NCBI RefSeq assembly: GCF_008247605.1
Contig: NZ_CP043420.1
Coordinates: forward strand, 930,001-994,000
Direction: 5' to 3'
Source: Kushneria phosphatilytica
GTDB lineage: Bacteria > Pseudomonadota > Gammaproteobacteria > Pseudomonadales > Halomonadaceae
DNA: 64,000 bases
Each line of letters starts with the position of its first letter. Within the stretch, counting starts at the first letter, position 1. This document shows positions 22,467-33,089 of this stretch, piece after piece. A program made the position numbers and the translations under genes. The notes below the pieces were generated by a model. That model was not told the origin of the DNA. It made no database searches and saw only the letters and a program-made list of their open reading frames with translations.

Positions 22467-24353
22467 ATGACTGCACAGCCACAGCAATATAATGCCAGCA
22501 ACGCACAGGTTACCGTGACCATCGAAGAGGGCGAAAAGCCGGGGGCCACTGCGCGGCTGGTGGAAAATATCGATGCGCTTCGGCAGACCACACCCGAAAC
22601 CGCCGGCGAGCGGGTATGGGTCGAGTACCATACCGTACGTGGTTACGGGGGCGGGCTGTTCTATCACGAGCCTGATAACGTCACCAGCCGGGATGATGGT
22701 GGCGCCATGATCGTGACTGAAAACGGCGATCGTTTTCGCCGTGAATGGGGGACGAAGGAGAAGGGCGATGTGTTGCTGTGGGGGGCCGACCCTACCGGCA
22801 CGCTCGGCTCGGCCGAGGCGGTGCAACGGATCGTCGATTCCGGATTGACCGGTACCATCGTCTTTCCCAACGAAGGCGTCTTCGTGATCGAGCGCACGGT
22901 AAGCATGCAACCGGTTTCTTCCGTGGCCAATGACGGTACGGTGAAGCGCCAGGGCGAGGCCCGTATGATCCTGCGTTCAAGGATGTGGTCGCACTTCGGT
23001 TACTTCCGTGACCGGGCGGCAATCAAGCCGGGGCCGGAAGTCAACGGTGCCATGTTCACGCATGTTTACATGGCGGAAGGCCTGGCCTTCTTCGGCCCGG
23101 ATGAAAAGCGCGATGGGCATGCGTATCACGCCCTGGAGCTGGACGGTTACGTCAACAAGGTGACCCGCTGCTCGTTCAATATGCCCAATGACGGCATCGT
23201 GACCTGGGCGGGAGCCAACATTGATATTGTCTATTGTCACTTCATTGGCTGTCAGAACGCCGTGCGGACGCATGGGGAAGGCGAAATCGTCACTACCTAT
23301 ACCTTCACCGCCAATCTCTGTCAGTACGTTGGCCACCTGATGAACTGTGCCGGGCAGCTTTGGGGCTCACAGTTCAACAATAACACCTGGGAGGCGTGTA
23401 GCGGCTCCATGGTGGTGGCCCAGGTGGTCTTCAATTGCGGTTTCGTGACCAACTGGATCGAAGGCGGTGGCAATGCGGATGACCCCATTCGCATCATTGA
23501 TAACACGACTTATCAGCAAAACCGGGAGAACTGGGCCGCTGGTAACAACTTCCACGGTGGTGGCTGGATCAACACCCTGGCGCCTTCGGATCACGAATAC
23601 AACAACCGCTTTGGCGGAGTGAATCTGGATACCAACAAGGTGATTGTCAGCGAGGCCACAGGGTCGGGTGTTGCGCTTCGAACCGACGGACTCCAGCAGT
23701 ATCTTGATGAGTGGAAGGGCTGCGTGGAGCTGGGTATTCGCTCGACTTCCAATAAAAACGGCGGCGCCGATATCGGGTTGAACTCGAGCAATGCCATCAA
23801 CCTGCGTGCCAGCAATGGCTATATCAATATCCGCAAGGGTGATGGTGCAATCAGCGATGAGAGTAACAAACCGATCCTGAATTATCCGGTCAGCAAGCTG
23901 CGTGACCAGGAAGTGGACACTGCGCTGCAGCTGCAACCGGATCGCATGAACATGTTCAGCGCCAGAGTGCCGGTGCTGAATACCGACCCATCTGACAGTA
24001 CTCAGCGCACTGTCCGTCGGGTGCCTTCGGCCATGCCATTCATTATTCACTGGAGCGGTGCCTATACCGCAGGCAAGGGCAGCGACGCCTCTGCCTACTT
24101 CGATGTCAGTGAAGTGAAGGACAATGCGATACATCTTTATAACAACCACATGGAGACGCGCAGCCCCAGGCTATGGGTGACCACCAATGATACCGATGCC
24201 GAATTCGACCACTGGGAGGTTATCGATGCCTATAGTGGGTCATGGCAAGCCTATGGTGTCTGCAAGGGCGTCAGGCTGTACTTTCGTGAGCGCACTACCG
24301 GTGAGTTCACGGTGCCTGACAGCTTTGACATGATGCTGGTCAACGGCTGGTAA
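22467..24353 (+). CDS. Orphan phage tailspike-like right-handed beta-helix protein under SOS control
   Basis: The 628-residue product resembles phage receptor-binding tailspikes. The N-terminal part has the adaptor-like pattern VEYHTVRGYGGGLFYHEPDN then VTSRDDGGAMIVTENGDRFRRE. Next comes the tailspike/pectate-lyase entry LLWGADPTGTLGSAEAVQRI and GTIVFPNEGVFVIERTVSM. A long Asn/Gly-rich stretch (about residues 190-450) suits a beta-helix. The C-terminal 100 residues (AYFDVSEVKDNAIHLYNNHM; GVRLYFRERTTGEF) may be a trimerisation or lectin domain. There is no signal peptide, and no tail, lysis or integrase genes lie nearby. GGGAG 6 nt before the ATG at 22467 fixes the start. It is framed by a LexA box and its own terminator. 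Enzymatic activity, if any, is unknown. Confidence 0.72.
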   Translation: MTAQPQQYNASNAQVTVTIEEGEKPGATARLVENIDALRQTTPETAGERVWVEYHTVRGYGGGLFYHEPDNVTSRDDGGAMIVTENGDRFRREWGTKEKGDVLLWGADPTGTLGSAEAVQRIVDSGLTGTIVFPNEGVFVIERTVSMQPVSSVANDGTVKRQGEARMILRSRMWSHFGYFRDRAAIKPGPEVNGAMFTHVYMAEGLAFFGPDEKRDGHAYHALELDGYVNKVTRCSFNMPNDGIVTWAGANIDIVYCHFIGCQNAVRTHGEGEIVTTYTFTANLCQYVGHLMNCAGQLWGSQFNNNTWEACSGSMVVAQVVFNCGFVTNWIEGGGNADDPIRIIDNTTYQQNRENWAAGNNFHGGGWINTLAPSDHEYNNRFGGVNLDTNKVIVSEATGSGVALRTDGLQQYLDEWKGCVELGIRSTSNKNGGADIGLNSSNAINLRASNGYINIRKGDGAISDESNKPILNYPVSKLRDQEVDTALQLQPDRMNMFSARVPVLNTDPSDSTQRTVRRVPSAMPFIIHWSGAYTAGKGSDASAYFDVSEVKDNAIHLYNNHMETRSPRLWVTTNDTDAEFDHWEVIDAYSGSWQAYGVCKGVRLYFRERTTGEFTVPDSFDMMLVNGW

Positions 24354-24377
24354 ACGATCACCGTACCGACATGTATT

Positions 24378-24404
24378 GGCCCCGACCCGGCTCGGGGCCT
24401 TTTT
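24378..24404 (+). terminator. Intrinsic terminator after the tailspike-like gene
   Basis: An 8-bp stem (GGCCCCGA / TCGGGGCC) with a 6-nt loop is followed by five T residues. Together with the LexA box it defines a one-gene transcription unit, separate from pncC downstream. Confidence 0.9.
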
Positions 24405-24510
24405 GTGTCTGCATGCCTGGGGTCCGTAGTGAAGAGGCGCGCTGTCGCCGTAGCGGCTGTGCTACTGTATGCACGACAGGATGTAGATCGCTGCCACGAG
24501 AATTCGACGC

Positions 24511-25005
24511 ATGATCGATGAAACGATCCGACGCCTGGCAACCTCGCTGGGCGAGCATTGCCGCCGTTACGACTGCCAGGTCGTGACTGCCGAATCCTGT
24601 ACCGGAGGCGGGGTGGCTGAAGCCATTACTGCCATTGCCGGCAGCTCGGGATGGTTCGAAACCGGGTACGTTACCTATTCCAATGCCGCCAAGCAGCGCC
24701 TGCTGGGGGTCTCGGAGGCATCGCTGGAACGCTGGGGGGCGGTCAGTGAGTCGGTGGTTCGTGAGATGGTGGCAGGGGCGTGTCAGGATAGTGGGGCCAG
24801 ACTGGGGGTAGCCATCAGCGGTATTGCTGGTCCTGATGGTGGGTCTGCCGACAAGCCGGTTGGTACAGTATGGCTGGCGTGGGCGTACGGTGGTCGAACG
24901 ACAGCCGAGTGCCATGTTTTTCCCGGTAATCGCGACGAGGTGCGGCGTGCCGCTGTCATCAGGTCCCTGGAAGGGTTGATCGAATCTCTCGAAACAGGTG
25001 CTTGA
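24511..25005 (+). CDS. pncC: Nicotinamide-nucleotide amidase (CinA C-terminal domain family)
   Basis: PncC deamidates NMN to nicotinate mononucleotide in the bacterial NAD salvage cycle. The 164-residue protein is the stand-alone CinA C-terminal domain: VVTAESCTGGGVAEAITAIAGSS near residue 24-46 with the catalytic Ser, then YVTYSNAAKQRLLGV and GVAISGIAGPDGGSADKPVGTVW. Length matches E. coli PncC (165). It precedes recA with a 166-bp gap, the usual cinA-recA arrangement, but recA has its own LexA-controlled promoter. Confidence 0.95.
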   Translation: MIDETIRRLATSLGEHCRRYDCQVVTAESCTGGGVAEAITAIAGSSGWFETGYVTYSNAAKQRLLGVSEASLERWGAVSESVVREMVAGACQDSGARLGVAISGIAGPDGGSADKPVGTVWLAWAYGGRTTAECHVFPGNRDEVRRAAVIRSLEGLIESLETGA

Positions 25006-25059
25006 AGAATTTTCACCTGAATCATCGGCTGTGCGTTGGCGCTTATTTGTTATAAAATA

Positions 25060-25075
25060 CTGGACAAACATACAG
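25060..25075. promoter_or_regulatory. LexA box of recA
   Basis: CTGGACAAACATACAG has the CTG-N10-CAG skeleton with a full ACAG right half, 97 nt upstream of the recA start. It directly follows TATAAAAT (25051-25058), a likely -10 region. A LexA operator is expected at recA in gammaproteobacteria. Confidence 0.75.
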
Positions 25076-25171
25076 ACATTTCGAGCCGTTCGATGACAAT
25101 TTGCTTCGGTAATCCGGGTGGACCCGGTTGCATCGGACGTCTCCTTCGCCATGAATCGAGAGGAGGACTCC

Positions 25172-26257
25172 ATGGCTCAGGATGAAAATCGCACCAAGGC
25201 GCTCAATGCCGCGCTTTCCCAGATCGAACGTCAGTTCGGCAAGGGCGCGGTCATGCGCATGGGCGAAGCCCCTCGGGTCGCCGTCCCTTCGGTGTCGACC
25301 GGTTCGCTGGGGCTGGATATCGCCCTGGGCGTCGGTGGTCTGCCCTATGGACGAATTGTCGAAATCTTCGGGCCGGAAGCCTCTGGCAAGACAACCATCA
25401 CGCTGTCGGTCATTGCCCAGGCACAAAAGCAGGGCAAGACCTGCGCCTTTATCGATGCCGAGCATGCACTTGATCCCACTTATGCCGAAAAGCTGGGTAT
25501 CAACATTGATGATCTGTTGGTGTCGCAGCCTGATACCGGCGAGCAGGCGCTGGAAATCTGCGACATGCTGGTACGTTCGGGTGGCGTCGACGTGATCGTG
25601 GTCGATTCGGTAGCCGCCCTGACGCCGCGCGCCGAGATCGAAGGCGAGATGGGCGATGCCCACGTCGGTCTTCAGGCGCGGCTGATGTCGCAGGCGCTGC
25701 GCAAGGTGACGGGGAACATCAAGAATGCCAACTGCATGGTGATGTTCGTTAACCAGATCCGCATGAAGATCGGCGTCATGTTCGGCAATCCCGAGACCAC
25801 AACCGGCGGCAACGCGCTGAAGTTCTACTCCAGTGTGCGTCTCGATATCCGCCGTACCGGCTCGGTCAAGCAGGGCGACGAGGCCGTTGGCAACGAAACA
25901 CGCGTCAAGGTTGTCAAAAACAAGGTCGCGCCCCCGTTCCGTCAGGCCGAATTCCAGATTCTCTATGGCAAGGGGATCTATCATGCCGGCGAGGTGGTGG
26001 ATCTCGGCGTACAGTGCAACCTGGTCAGCAAGGCAGGTGCCTGGTACAGCTATCAGGGCAACAAGATCGGTCAGGGCAAGGCCAATGCAGCGCAGTATCT
26101 CGAGGAGAATCCTGAAGTCATGCAGGAGATCGAGGATGCCATCCGCGCCCAGCTGCTGACTGTGCCCGGTCAGAAAGAGAAGAGTGAACAGGGCAAACAG
26201 GAAGAAGAGGCTTCGGCGGCACCCGCTGATGCCGATGACCAGGATGAGCTACTGTAG
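25172..26257 (+). CDS. recA: Recombinase RecA
   Basis: RecA forms filaments on single-stranded DNA, drives strand exchange and stimulates LexA self-cleavage. The 361-residue protein has the Walker A segment [13 protein letters not shown] near residue 66-78, the [14 protein letters not shown] loop, the [23 protein letters not shown] loop 2 region split by conserved residues, and an acidic C-terminal tail ([10 protein letters not shown]). AGGAGG lies 6 nt before the ATG at 25172. A LexA box precedes it and a very strong terminator follows, before recX. Confidence 0.98.
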   Translation: MAQDENRTKALNAALSQIERQFGKGAVMRMGEAPRVAVPSVSTGSLGLDIALGVGGLPYGRIVEIFGPEASGKTTITLSVIAQAQKQGKTCAFIDAEHALDPTYAEKLGINIDDLLVSQPDTGEQALEICDMLVRSGGVDVIVVDSVAALTPRAEIEGEMGDAHVGLQARLMSQALRKVTGNIKNANCMVMFVNQIRMKIGVMFGNPETTTGGNALKFYSSVRLDIRRTGSVKQGDEAVGNETRVKVVKNKVAPPFRQAEFQILYGKGIYHAGEVVDLGVQCNLVSKAGAWYSYQGNKIGQGKANAAQYLEENPEVMQEIEDAIRAQLLTVPGQKEKSEQGKQEEEASAAPADADDQDELL

Positions 26258-26296
26258 GCTGCAGTCTGACGATATGCCGCAGTAGTAACGGAAAGT

Positions 26297-26328
26297 GGGG
26301 TGTGCGCCGAAAGCGCACACCCCTTTTT
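26297..26328 (+). terminator. Intrinsic terminator between recA and recX
   Basis: A perfect 11-bp stem (GGGGTGTGCGC / GCGCACACCCC) with loop CGAAA is followed by five T residues. As in other recA-recX pairs it should keep recX expression well below recA, with recX reached by readthrough. Confidence 0.92.
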
Positions 26329-26354
26329 CATGCCTGGTAACCGGGAGGGCAAAC

Positions 26355-26819
26355 ATGAGTGAGATGCAACGTGATCCGCGCGAGGATGCCATCGTGCTAT
26401 TGGCGCGCCGGGAGTATTCGGTTGTCGAACTGCGTGAACGGCTGGCACGCCACGAGCATGAGCCAGAGACGATCGAGCAGGTGTTGAATGCACTGCAAGC
26501 CGAGGGACTGCAATCCGATAGCCGATTTGCCGAGCAGTTTCTGCGTTCACGGGTTAACCGTTTGCAGGGGCCGCGCCGGATCGAAGCCGAATTGCGCCAG
26601 CGGGGTATCGACCAGGCGCTGATTGTCACGACCCTGTCAGAGAGTACAGTGGATTGGTTCGCGCTTGCCTGCCAGGCTTTGCGACGGCGCTTCGATGGAC
26701 CCGGCAATGATCGGCGCGAGCAGGCCAAACGGCTGCGCTTTCTGGCCTCAAGAGGCTTCGACGGGGAACAGGGATATCACGCTCTTGAGCATGCCTGGAC
26801 GTCTTCGGAAGAGCTCTGA
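26355..26819 (+). CDS. recX: Regulatory protein RecX
   Basis: RecX caps and limits RecA filaments. The 154-residue protein shows the three-repeat helical architecture: AIVLLARREYSVVELRERLARH, LQAEGLQSDSRFAEQFLRSRVNRLQGPRRIEAELRQRGI as adjacent repeats, and RLRFLASRGFDGEQGYHALE. Length is typical (about 150-165). The ATG at 26355 is used because GGGAGGG precedes it by 4-5 nt; the longer frame would run through the recA terminator. It lies 97 nt after recA. Confidence 0.93.
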   Translation: MSEMQRDPREDAIVLLARREYSVVELRERLARHEHEPETIEQVLNALQAEGLQSDSRFAEQFLRSRVNRLQGPRRIEAELRQRGIDQALIVTTLSESTVDWFALACQALRRRFDGPGNDRREQAKRLRFLASRGFDGEQGYHALEHAWTSSEEL

Positions 26820-27036
26820 CCCTGCCTCGATTTGACCTGTTATCGGGCCATGGGCGTGCAGGCGCTTTAGTCAGGATGCGAAGTCGTTATACTGTTCGGT
26901 TCCATGGACGCTAACATGATGGCGTCATGAACGAATGGTATCCGCGAGCGCCGCTTTAGTAGCGCGCCCGGAGAAGCGCTGCCGACCATTGAACAGCGGC
27001 CACGCATCCAGCCCTTCCATCGCTCACGGAACATCT

Positions 27037-29646
<2,610 letters not shown>

Positions 29647-29718
29647 GCCAACAATAACCGCGGCGAGATCGTGATTCGGCCGCTGGAAGGTGACCAACAG
29701 GGAGTGACGGATACAGCT

Positions 29719-30969
29719 ATGGCGCTCTATGTACAAAAGTTCGGCGGTACATCGGTAGGATCGGTGGACCGAATCAAGGCGGTGGCCGAGAAGGTCAAAC
29801 GCTTTCGGGACGAGGGACATCAGGTAGTAGTGGTGGTTTCGGCCATGAGTGGTGAAACCAATCGACTGATCGAACTGGCCGGTCAGATCAACGATGACCC
29901 CACACCGCGCGAAATGGACATGCTGGTTTCCACGGGTGAACAGGTCACCATTTCGCTACTGGCCATGGCGCTGCAACGTCTTGGTGTGGCGGCTACTTCC
30001 TACACGGGTGCACAGATCGGTATTCGAACTGATAGTGCGCATACTCGGGCGCGTATCCAGCGGATCGAAACCGATGATCTGAAGGCTGATCTTGATGATG
30101 GCCAGGTGGTAGTGGTGGCCGGGTTCCAGGGCGTCGATGAGGAGGGCAATATTACCACCCTCGGCCGTGGTGGATCGGATACCACGGGTGTCGCGCTGGC
30201 TGCGGCGCTGGGTGCTGATGAATGTCAGATCTACACTGACGTCGATGGTGTCTATACCACCGATCCGCGCGTCTGCAATGCGGCACGGCGACTGGAGACG
30301 ATCACCGTCGAAGAGATGCTGGAGATGGCGAGTCTTGGATCAAAGGTGCTCCAGATCCGGGCCGTCGAATTTGCCGGCAAGTACAACGTTCCGCTGCGCG
30401 TACTGTCCTCTTTCGAGGACGGGCCGGGCACCCTGATCGTGGCTGAAGAGGAAGAGAGTGCCAACATGGAAGAACCGCTGATCTCCGGTATCGCCTTCAA
30501 TACCAATGAGGCCAAGCTGACCGTACTCAATACGCCCGATGTACCAGGGGTGGCGCTGAAGATTCTGGGGCCGATCTCGGATGCCGGCATTGAGGTCGAC
30601 ATGATCGTGCAGAATGTGGCACCCACCGGTGACTACACCGACTTTACCTTCACCGTGGCCAAGAACGATTTCCGCCAGACTCAGCGTATTCTCGAGCAGC
30701 AGGTGCTGCCGAGTCTTGGTAGCGGTGAGGTGCGCGGCGATGACAAGATCGCCAAGGTCTCGCTGGTAGGGGTCGGCATGCGGTCTCATGCTGGCGTGGC
30801 GACACGCATGTTCGGTGTGCTTGGCAAGGAAGGCATCAACATTCGCATGGTTTCGACTTCAGAGATCAAGATCTCGGTCGTGATAGATGAAAAGTTCCTG
30901 GAGTTGGCGGTCAGGTCCCTGCATACCGCTTTCGGACTGGATCAGCAGAGTATTCAACAGGAAGGGTGA
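29719..30969 (+). CDS. lysC: Aspartate kinase
   Basis: Aspartokinase phosphorylates aspartate, the first step to lysine, threonine, methionine and, in halophiles, ectoine (through aspartate semialdehyde). The 416-residue protein has the nucleotide/substrate motifs LYVQKFGGTSVGSVDRI and TLGRGGSDTTGVALAAALGA, and two C-terminal ACT domains (PDVPGVALKILGPISDAGI; GVATRMFGVLGKEGINIRMV) for feedback control. The length is that of the single-function Pseudomonas-type enzyme. It sits between alaS and csrA, the order also found in pseudomonads. Confidence 0.96.
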   Translation: MALYVQKFGGTSVGSVDRIKAVAEKVKRFRDEGHQVVVVVSAMSGETNRLIELAGQINDDPTPREMDMLVSTGEQVTISLLAMALQRLGVAATSYTGAQIGIRTDSAHTRARIQRIETDDLKADLDDGQVVVVAGFQGVDEEGNITTLGRGGSDTTGVALAAALGADECQIYTDVDGVYTTDPRVCNAARRLETITVEEMLEMASLGSKVLQIRAVEFAGKYNVPLRVLSSFEDGPGTLIVAEEEESANMEEPLISGIAFNTNEAKLTVLNTPDVPGVALKILGPISDAGIEVDMIVQNVAPTGDYTDFTFTVAKNDFRQTQRILEQQVLPSLGSGEVRGDDKIAKVSLVGVGMRSHAGVATRMFGVLGKEGINIRMVSTSEIKISVVIDEKFLELAVRSLHTAFGLDQQSIQQEG

Positions 30970-31146
30970 GCGAGCTGGTTACGGCGCCGCTGGAGAGCGG
31001 CGTCAGGCGCATGGAAGACATCAATCGGGCGCGATTGGTTAACCCAGGTTGGTCTGGCAGGCGCAGATGACGCATAATGCGGCGCTTGTTTGCCAACTGT
31101 TACTCACAATCCGTGCGCAGGCAGTATTACTGAAAAGGAGGTCATA

Positions 31147-31344
31147 ATGCTCATTCTTACTCGCCGTGTCGGCGAAACCCTCATGGTTGGTGATGACATC
31201 ACCGTGACCGTGCTGGGGGTAAAGGGCAACCAGGTGCGTATCGGTGTCAACGCGCCACGCAATGTTTCGGTTCATCGTGAAGAGATCTATCAGCGCATTC
31301 AGACTGAGCGTACCGAGGACGAAACCGGTGGCGAGGAGCGCTGA
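31147..31344 (+). CDS. csrA: Carbon storage regulator CsrA
   Basis: CsrA is a dimeric RNA-binding regulator that blocks or stabilises mRNAs with A(N)GGA sites. The 65-residue protein begins [20 protein letters not shown] and contains the conserved RNA-contact residues in [28 protein letters not shown] lies 6 nt before the ATG, a very strong site. That site itself contains GGA, so autoregulation is possible. A candidate CsrB/RsmZ-type antagonist RNA is encoded at 18.7-18.9 kb. Confidence 0.98.
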   Translation: MLILTRRVGETLMVGDDITVTVLGVKGNQVRIGVNAPRNVSVHREEIYQRIQTERTEDETGGEER

Positions 31345-31411
31345 TCGCGCTATCACCGGCTGGAGTGGTCGATAAGTATCTCACGGTTGCCAAAGGAATT
31401 TTTATCATTCT

Positions 31412-31441
31412 CTGGACAGGGCGCGGTCTCTTCTGTAATAT
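31412..31441 (+). promoter_or_regulatory. Promoter of the tRNA-Ser gene
   Basis: CTGGAC (31412-31417), an 18-nt spacer and TAATAT (31436-31441) match -35 and -10 elements 18 nt before the mature tRNA. The sequence right after the -10 is GCGCGCC, the GC-rich discriminator typical of stringently controlled stable-RNA promoters. Confidence 0.6.
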
Positions 31442-31459
31442 GCGCGCCGTACCGATCAA

Positions 31460-31552
31460 GGAGAGGTGGCCGAGTGGCTGAAGGCGCTCCCCTGCTAAGG
31501 GAGTATAGGGTTTATAGCCCTATCGAGGGTTCGAATCCCTCTCTCTCCGCCA
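31460..31552 (+). tRNA. tRNA-Ser(GCT)
   Basis: The 93-nt gene folds as a class II tRNA with a long variable arm. The acceptor stem GGAGAGG pairs with the 3' TCTCTCC. The anticodon loop CTGCTAA gives anticodon GCT. The T-loop is GGTTCGAATCC and CCA is encoded. It decodes AGC/AGU. Confidence 0.97.
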
Positions 31553-31640
31553 TTTCGGTAGTGTCGTCGGCGTCGACGTAGCATGTGCTGAAAACAGCAT
31601 CTCCTGCAAACGCCTTCATGAGTAACGGTATTCCTGTTAC

Positions 31641-31717
31641 GCGCCCGTAGCTCAGCTGGATAGAGTACCTGACTACGAATCAGGTGGTCGGAGGTTCGAA
31701 TCCTCCCGGGCGCGCCA
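31641..31717 (+). tRNA. tRNA-Arg(ACG), copy 1
   Basis: The 77-nt gene has acceptor GCGCCCG paired with CGGGCGC, D-loop AGCTCAGCTGGATAGAG, anticodon loop CTACGAA (anticodon ACG, presumably edited to ICG by TadA), T-loop GGTTCGAATCC and an encoded CCA. It decodes CGN codons. Confidence 0.97.
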
Positions 31718-31788
31718 TCATGAATTGCAGTATCCGATATCGACCGATGGCGTGTGACGCCGACAGGTAAATATCGCAGATCTTACAA

Positions 31789-31865
31789 GCGCCCGTAGCT
31801 CAGCTGGATAGAGTACCTGACTACGAATCAGGTGGTCGGAGGTTCGAATCCTCCCGGGCGCGCCA
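31789..31865 (+). tRNA. tRNA-Arg(ACG), copy 2
   Basis: This 77-nt gene is identical base for base to the copy at 31641-31717 and is separated from it by a 71-nt unrelated spacer. It has the same anticodon ACG and encoded CCA. It is the last gene of the tRNA cluster and is followed by a terminator. Confidence 0.97.
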
Positions 31866-31872
31866 GATTCCG

Positions 31873-31898
31873 AAAACCCTGCCAAACGGCAGGGTTTT
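31873..31898. terminator. Bidirectional terminator between the tRNA cluster and dusC
   Basis: AAAACCCTGCC and GGCAGGGTTTT form a perfect 11-bp stem around loop AAAC. The flanking A and T runs allow termination of the rightward tRNA transcript and the leftward dusC transcript. Confidence 0.9.
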
Positions 31899-31911
31899 CT
31901 CGTTTCCGCCC

Positions 31912-32943
31912 TCATTGCCGATCAGTCTGAAGCGCTGTGAAAGCCTCTTCTTTCTCTTCTCTCTCGCTGTGATCTGATGGGTTCAGGGTCTGCAGAAATG
32001 GAGAGAGCTCACGGATGCGCCGCAATTCGACAAAGCGCTCCGCAGCGTCCCTGTCATGCTGGCGCATGATATTGAGCCACTGCTTGAGCAGGGACACCAC
32101 CACCTTCTCCGGTACCGACTGACTCGCCTGATACGCATATTCTTTCAGTATCGTACTGCGATCCTGCCAACGAGTGGGGGGCTGATGCTCCCCGGTGGCC
32201 TGCCAGTGACGAATGCGGGCTGCCAGCAGTGGGTCGGCCAGAGCCGCACGCCCCAGCATGACATGGTCACAACCGGAAATGGCGCGGGCGCGCTGATAAT
32301 CTTCCAGCGTCCAGATATCACCATTGACGACGGTCTCGACACTCACATGCTGGCGAATACGCCGCACCCACTGCCAGTAGGCGGGAGGACGGTATCCCTC
32401 ACGTCGGGTACGGGCATGGACGACCAGAGAAGCGGCCCCGCCAGCCTCAGCGGCCTGGGCGCATGCCACTGCCAGCCGCTTGTCCTCGAAGCCCAGTCGA
32501 AGCTTGGCAGTGACCGGAATGCCGCTCCCTTCCAGTGCCCGATGCACACCGGCGACGACTGCTTCGACCCGCTGTGGTGTTTTGAGCAGTGAAGCGCCCC
32601 CGTCATGGCGATTGACAGTTTTGGCAGGACATCCGAAGTTGATGTCAATGCAAGGCGCACCGAGCTCGGCAGCCCGGCGGGCATTGTCACCCAGTCTTTC
32701 CGGGTTGGAACCCAGTAGTTGCAGATGCACCGGCGTACCGCACGATGTTTCGGCTCGGTGAACCAGTTCCGGGCAGATACGGTGAAAGACCCGCGGTGGC
32801 AGCAGCGTATCGGTCACCCGGACGAACTCGGTGACGGCCCAGTCGAAACCGCCTCGGGCCGTCAGCAGATCACGAGTGATGACGTCGATGACGCCTTCCA
32901 TGGGCGCCAGGCCGATGCGGCCGACAGCAGAAGTGGATGACAT
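31912..32943 (-). CDS. dusC: tRNA-dihydrouridine(16) synthase DusC
   Basis: DusC uses FMN and NADPH to reduce uridine 16 in the D-loop of tRNAs. The 343-residue TIM-barrel protein shows GLAPMEGVIDVITRDLL, the TEFVRVTDTLLPPRVFHRICPE segment typical of the DusC group in two parts, catalytic Cys in IDINFGCPAKTVNRHDGGA, and the FMN-phosphate site VNGDIWTLEDY then VMLGRAALADPLL. The ATG at 32943 is preferred over an in-frame TTG three codons upstream. Its placement beside a tRNA cluster is suggestive but probably incidental. Confidence 0.94.
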   Translation of the reverse strand: MSSTSAVGRIGLAPMEGVIDVITRDLLTARGGFDWAVTEFVRVTDTLLPPRVFHRICPELVHRAETSCGTPVHLQLLGSNPERLGDNARRAAELGAPCIDINFGCPAKTVNRHDGGASLLKTPQRVEAVVAGVHRALEGSGIPVTAKLRLGFEDKRLAVACAQAAEAGGAASLVVHARTRREGYRPPAYWQWVRRIRQHVSVETVVNGDIWTLEDYQRARAISGCDHVMLGRAALADPLLAARIRHWQATGEHQPPTRWQDRSTILKEYAYQASQSVPEKVVVSLLKQWLNIMRQHDRDAAERFVELRRIRELSPFLQTLNPSDHSEREEKEEAFTALQTDRQ

Positions 32944-33043
32944 GACGTGCAACGAATCGGCGTGAGTGAGCGGTGTGGAGCCGCATGATACATCATGCGG
33001 TCACAGACGTTCATGAAAGTGATGGTGTCAGTAAGAGCAGCCG

Positions 33044-33069
33044 GAAAAAGGCCCGTCAGATGACGGGCC
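33044..33069 (-). terminator. Terminator of the tctCBA group
   Basis: On the minus strand GGCCCGTCA-TC-TGACGGGCC forms a perfect 9-bp stem followed by five T residues. It lies 21 nt after the tctA stop. Confidence 0.9.
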
Positions 33070-33089
33070 GCACATGGCGAGCGCGCCAT

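Noticed and set aside
22083-22910. A 275-codon leftward open frame opposite the tailspike-like gene
   Set aside because: It is antisense to a gene with clear domains, has no recognisable motif and arises from the GC-rich codon pattern.
24465-24479. LexA-like CTGTATGCACGACAG before pncC
   Set aside because: The half-sites are one base too close (N9 instead of N10), which LexA does not normally tolerate.
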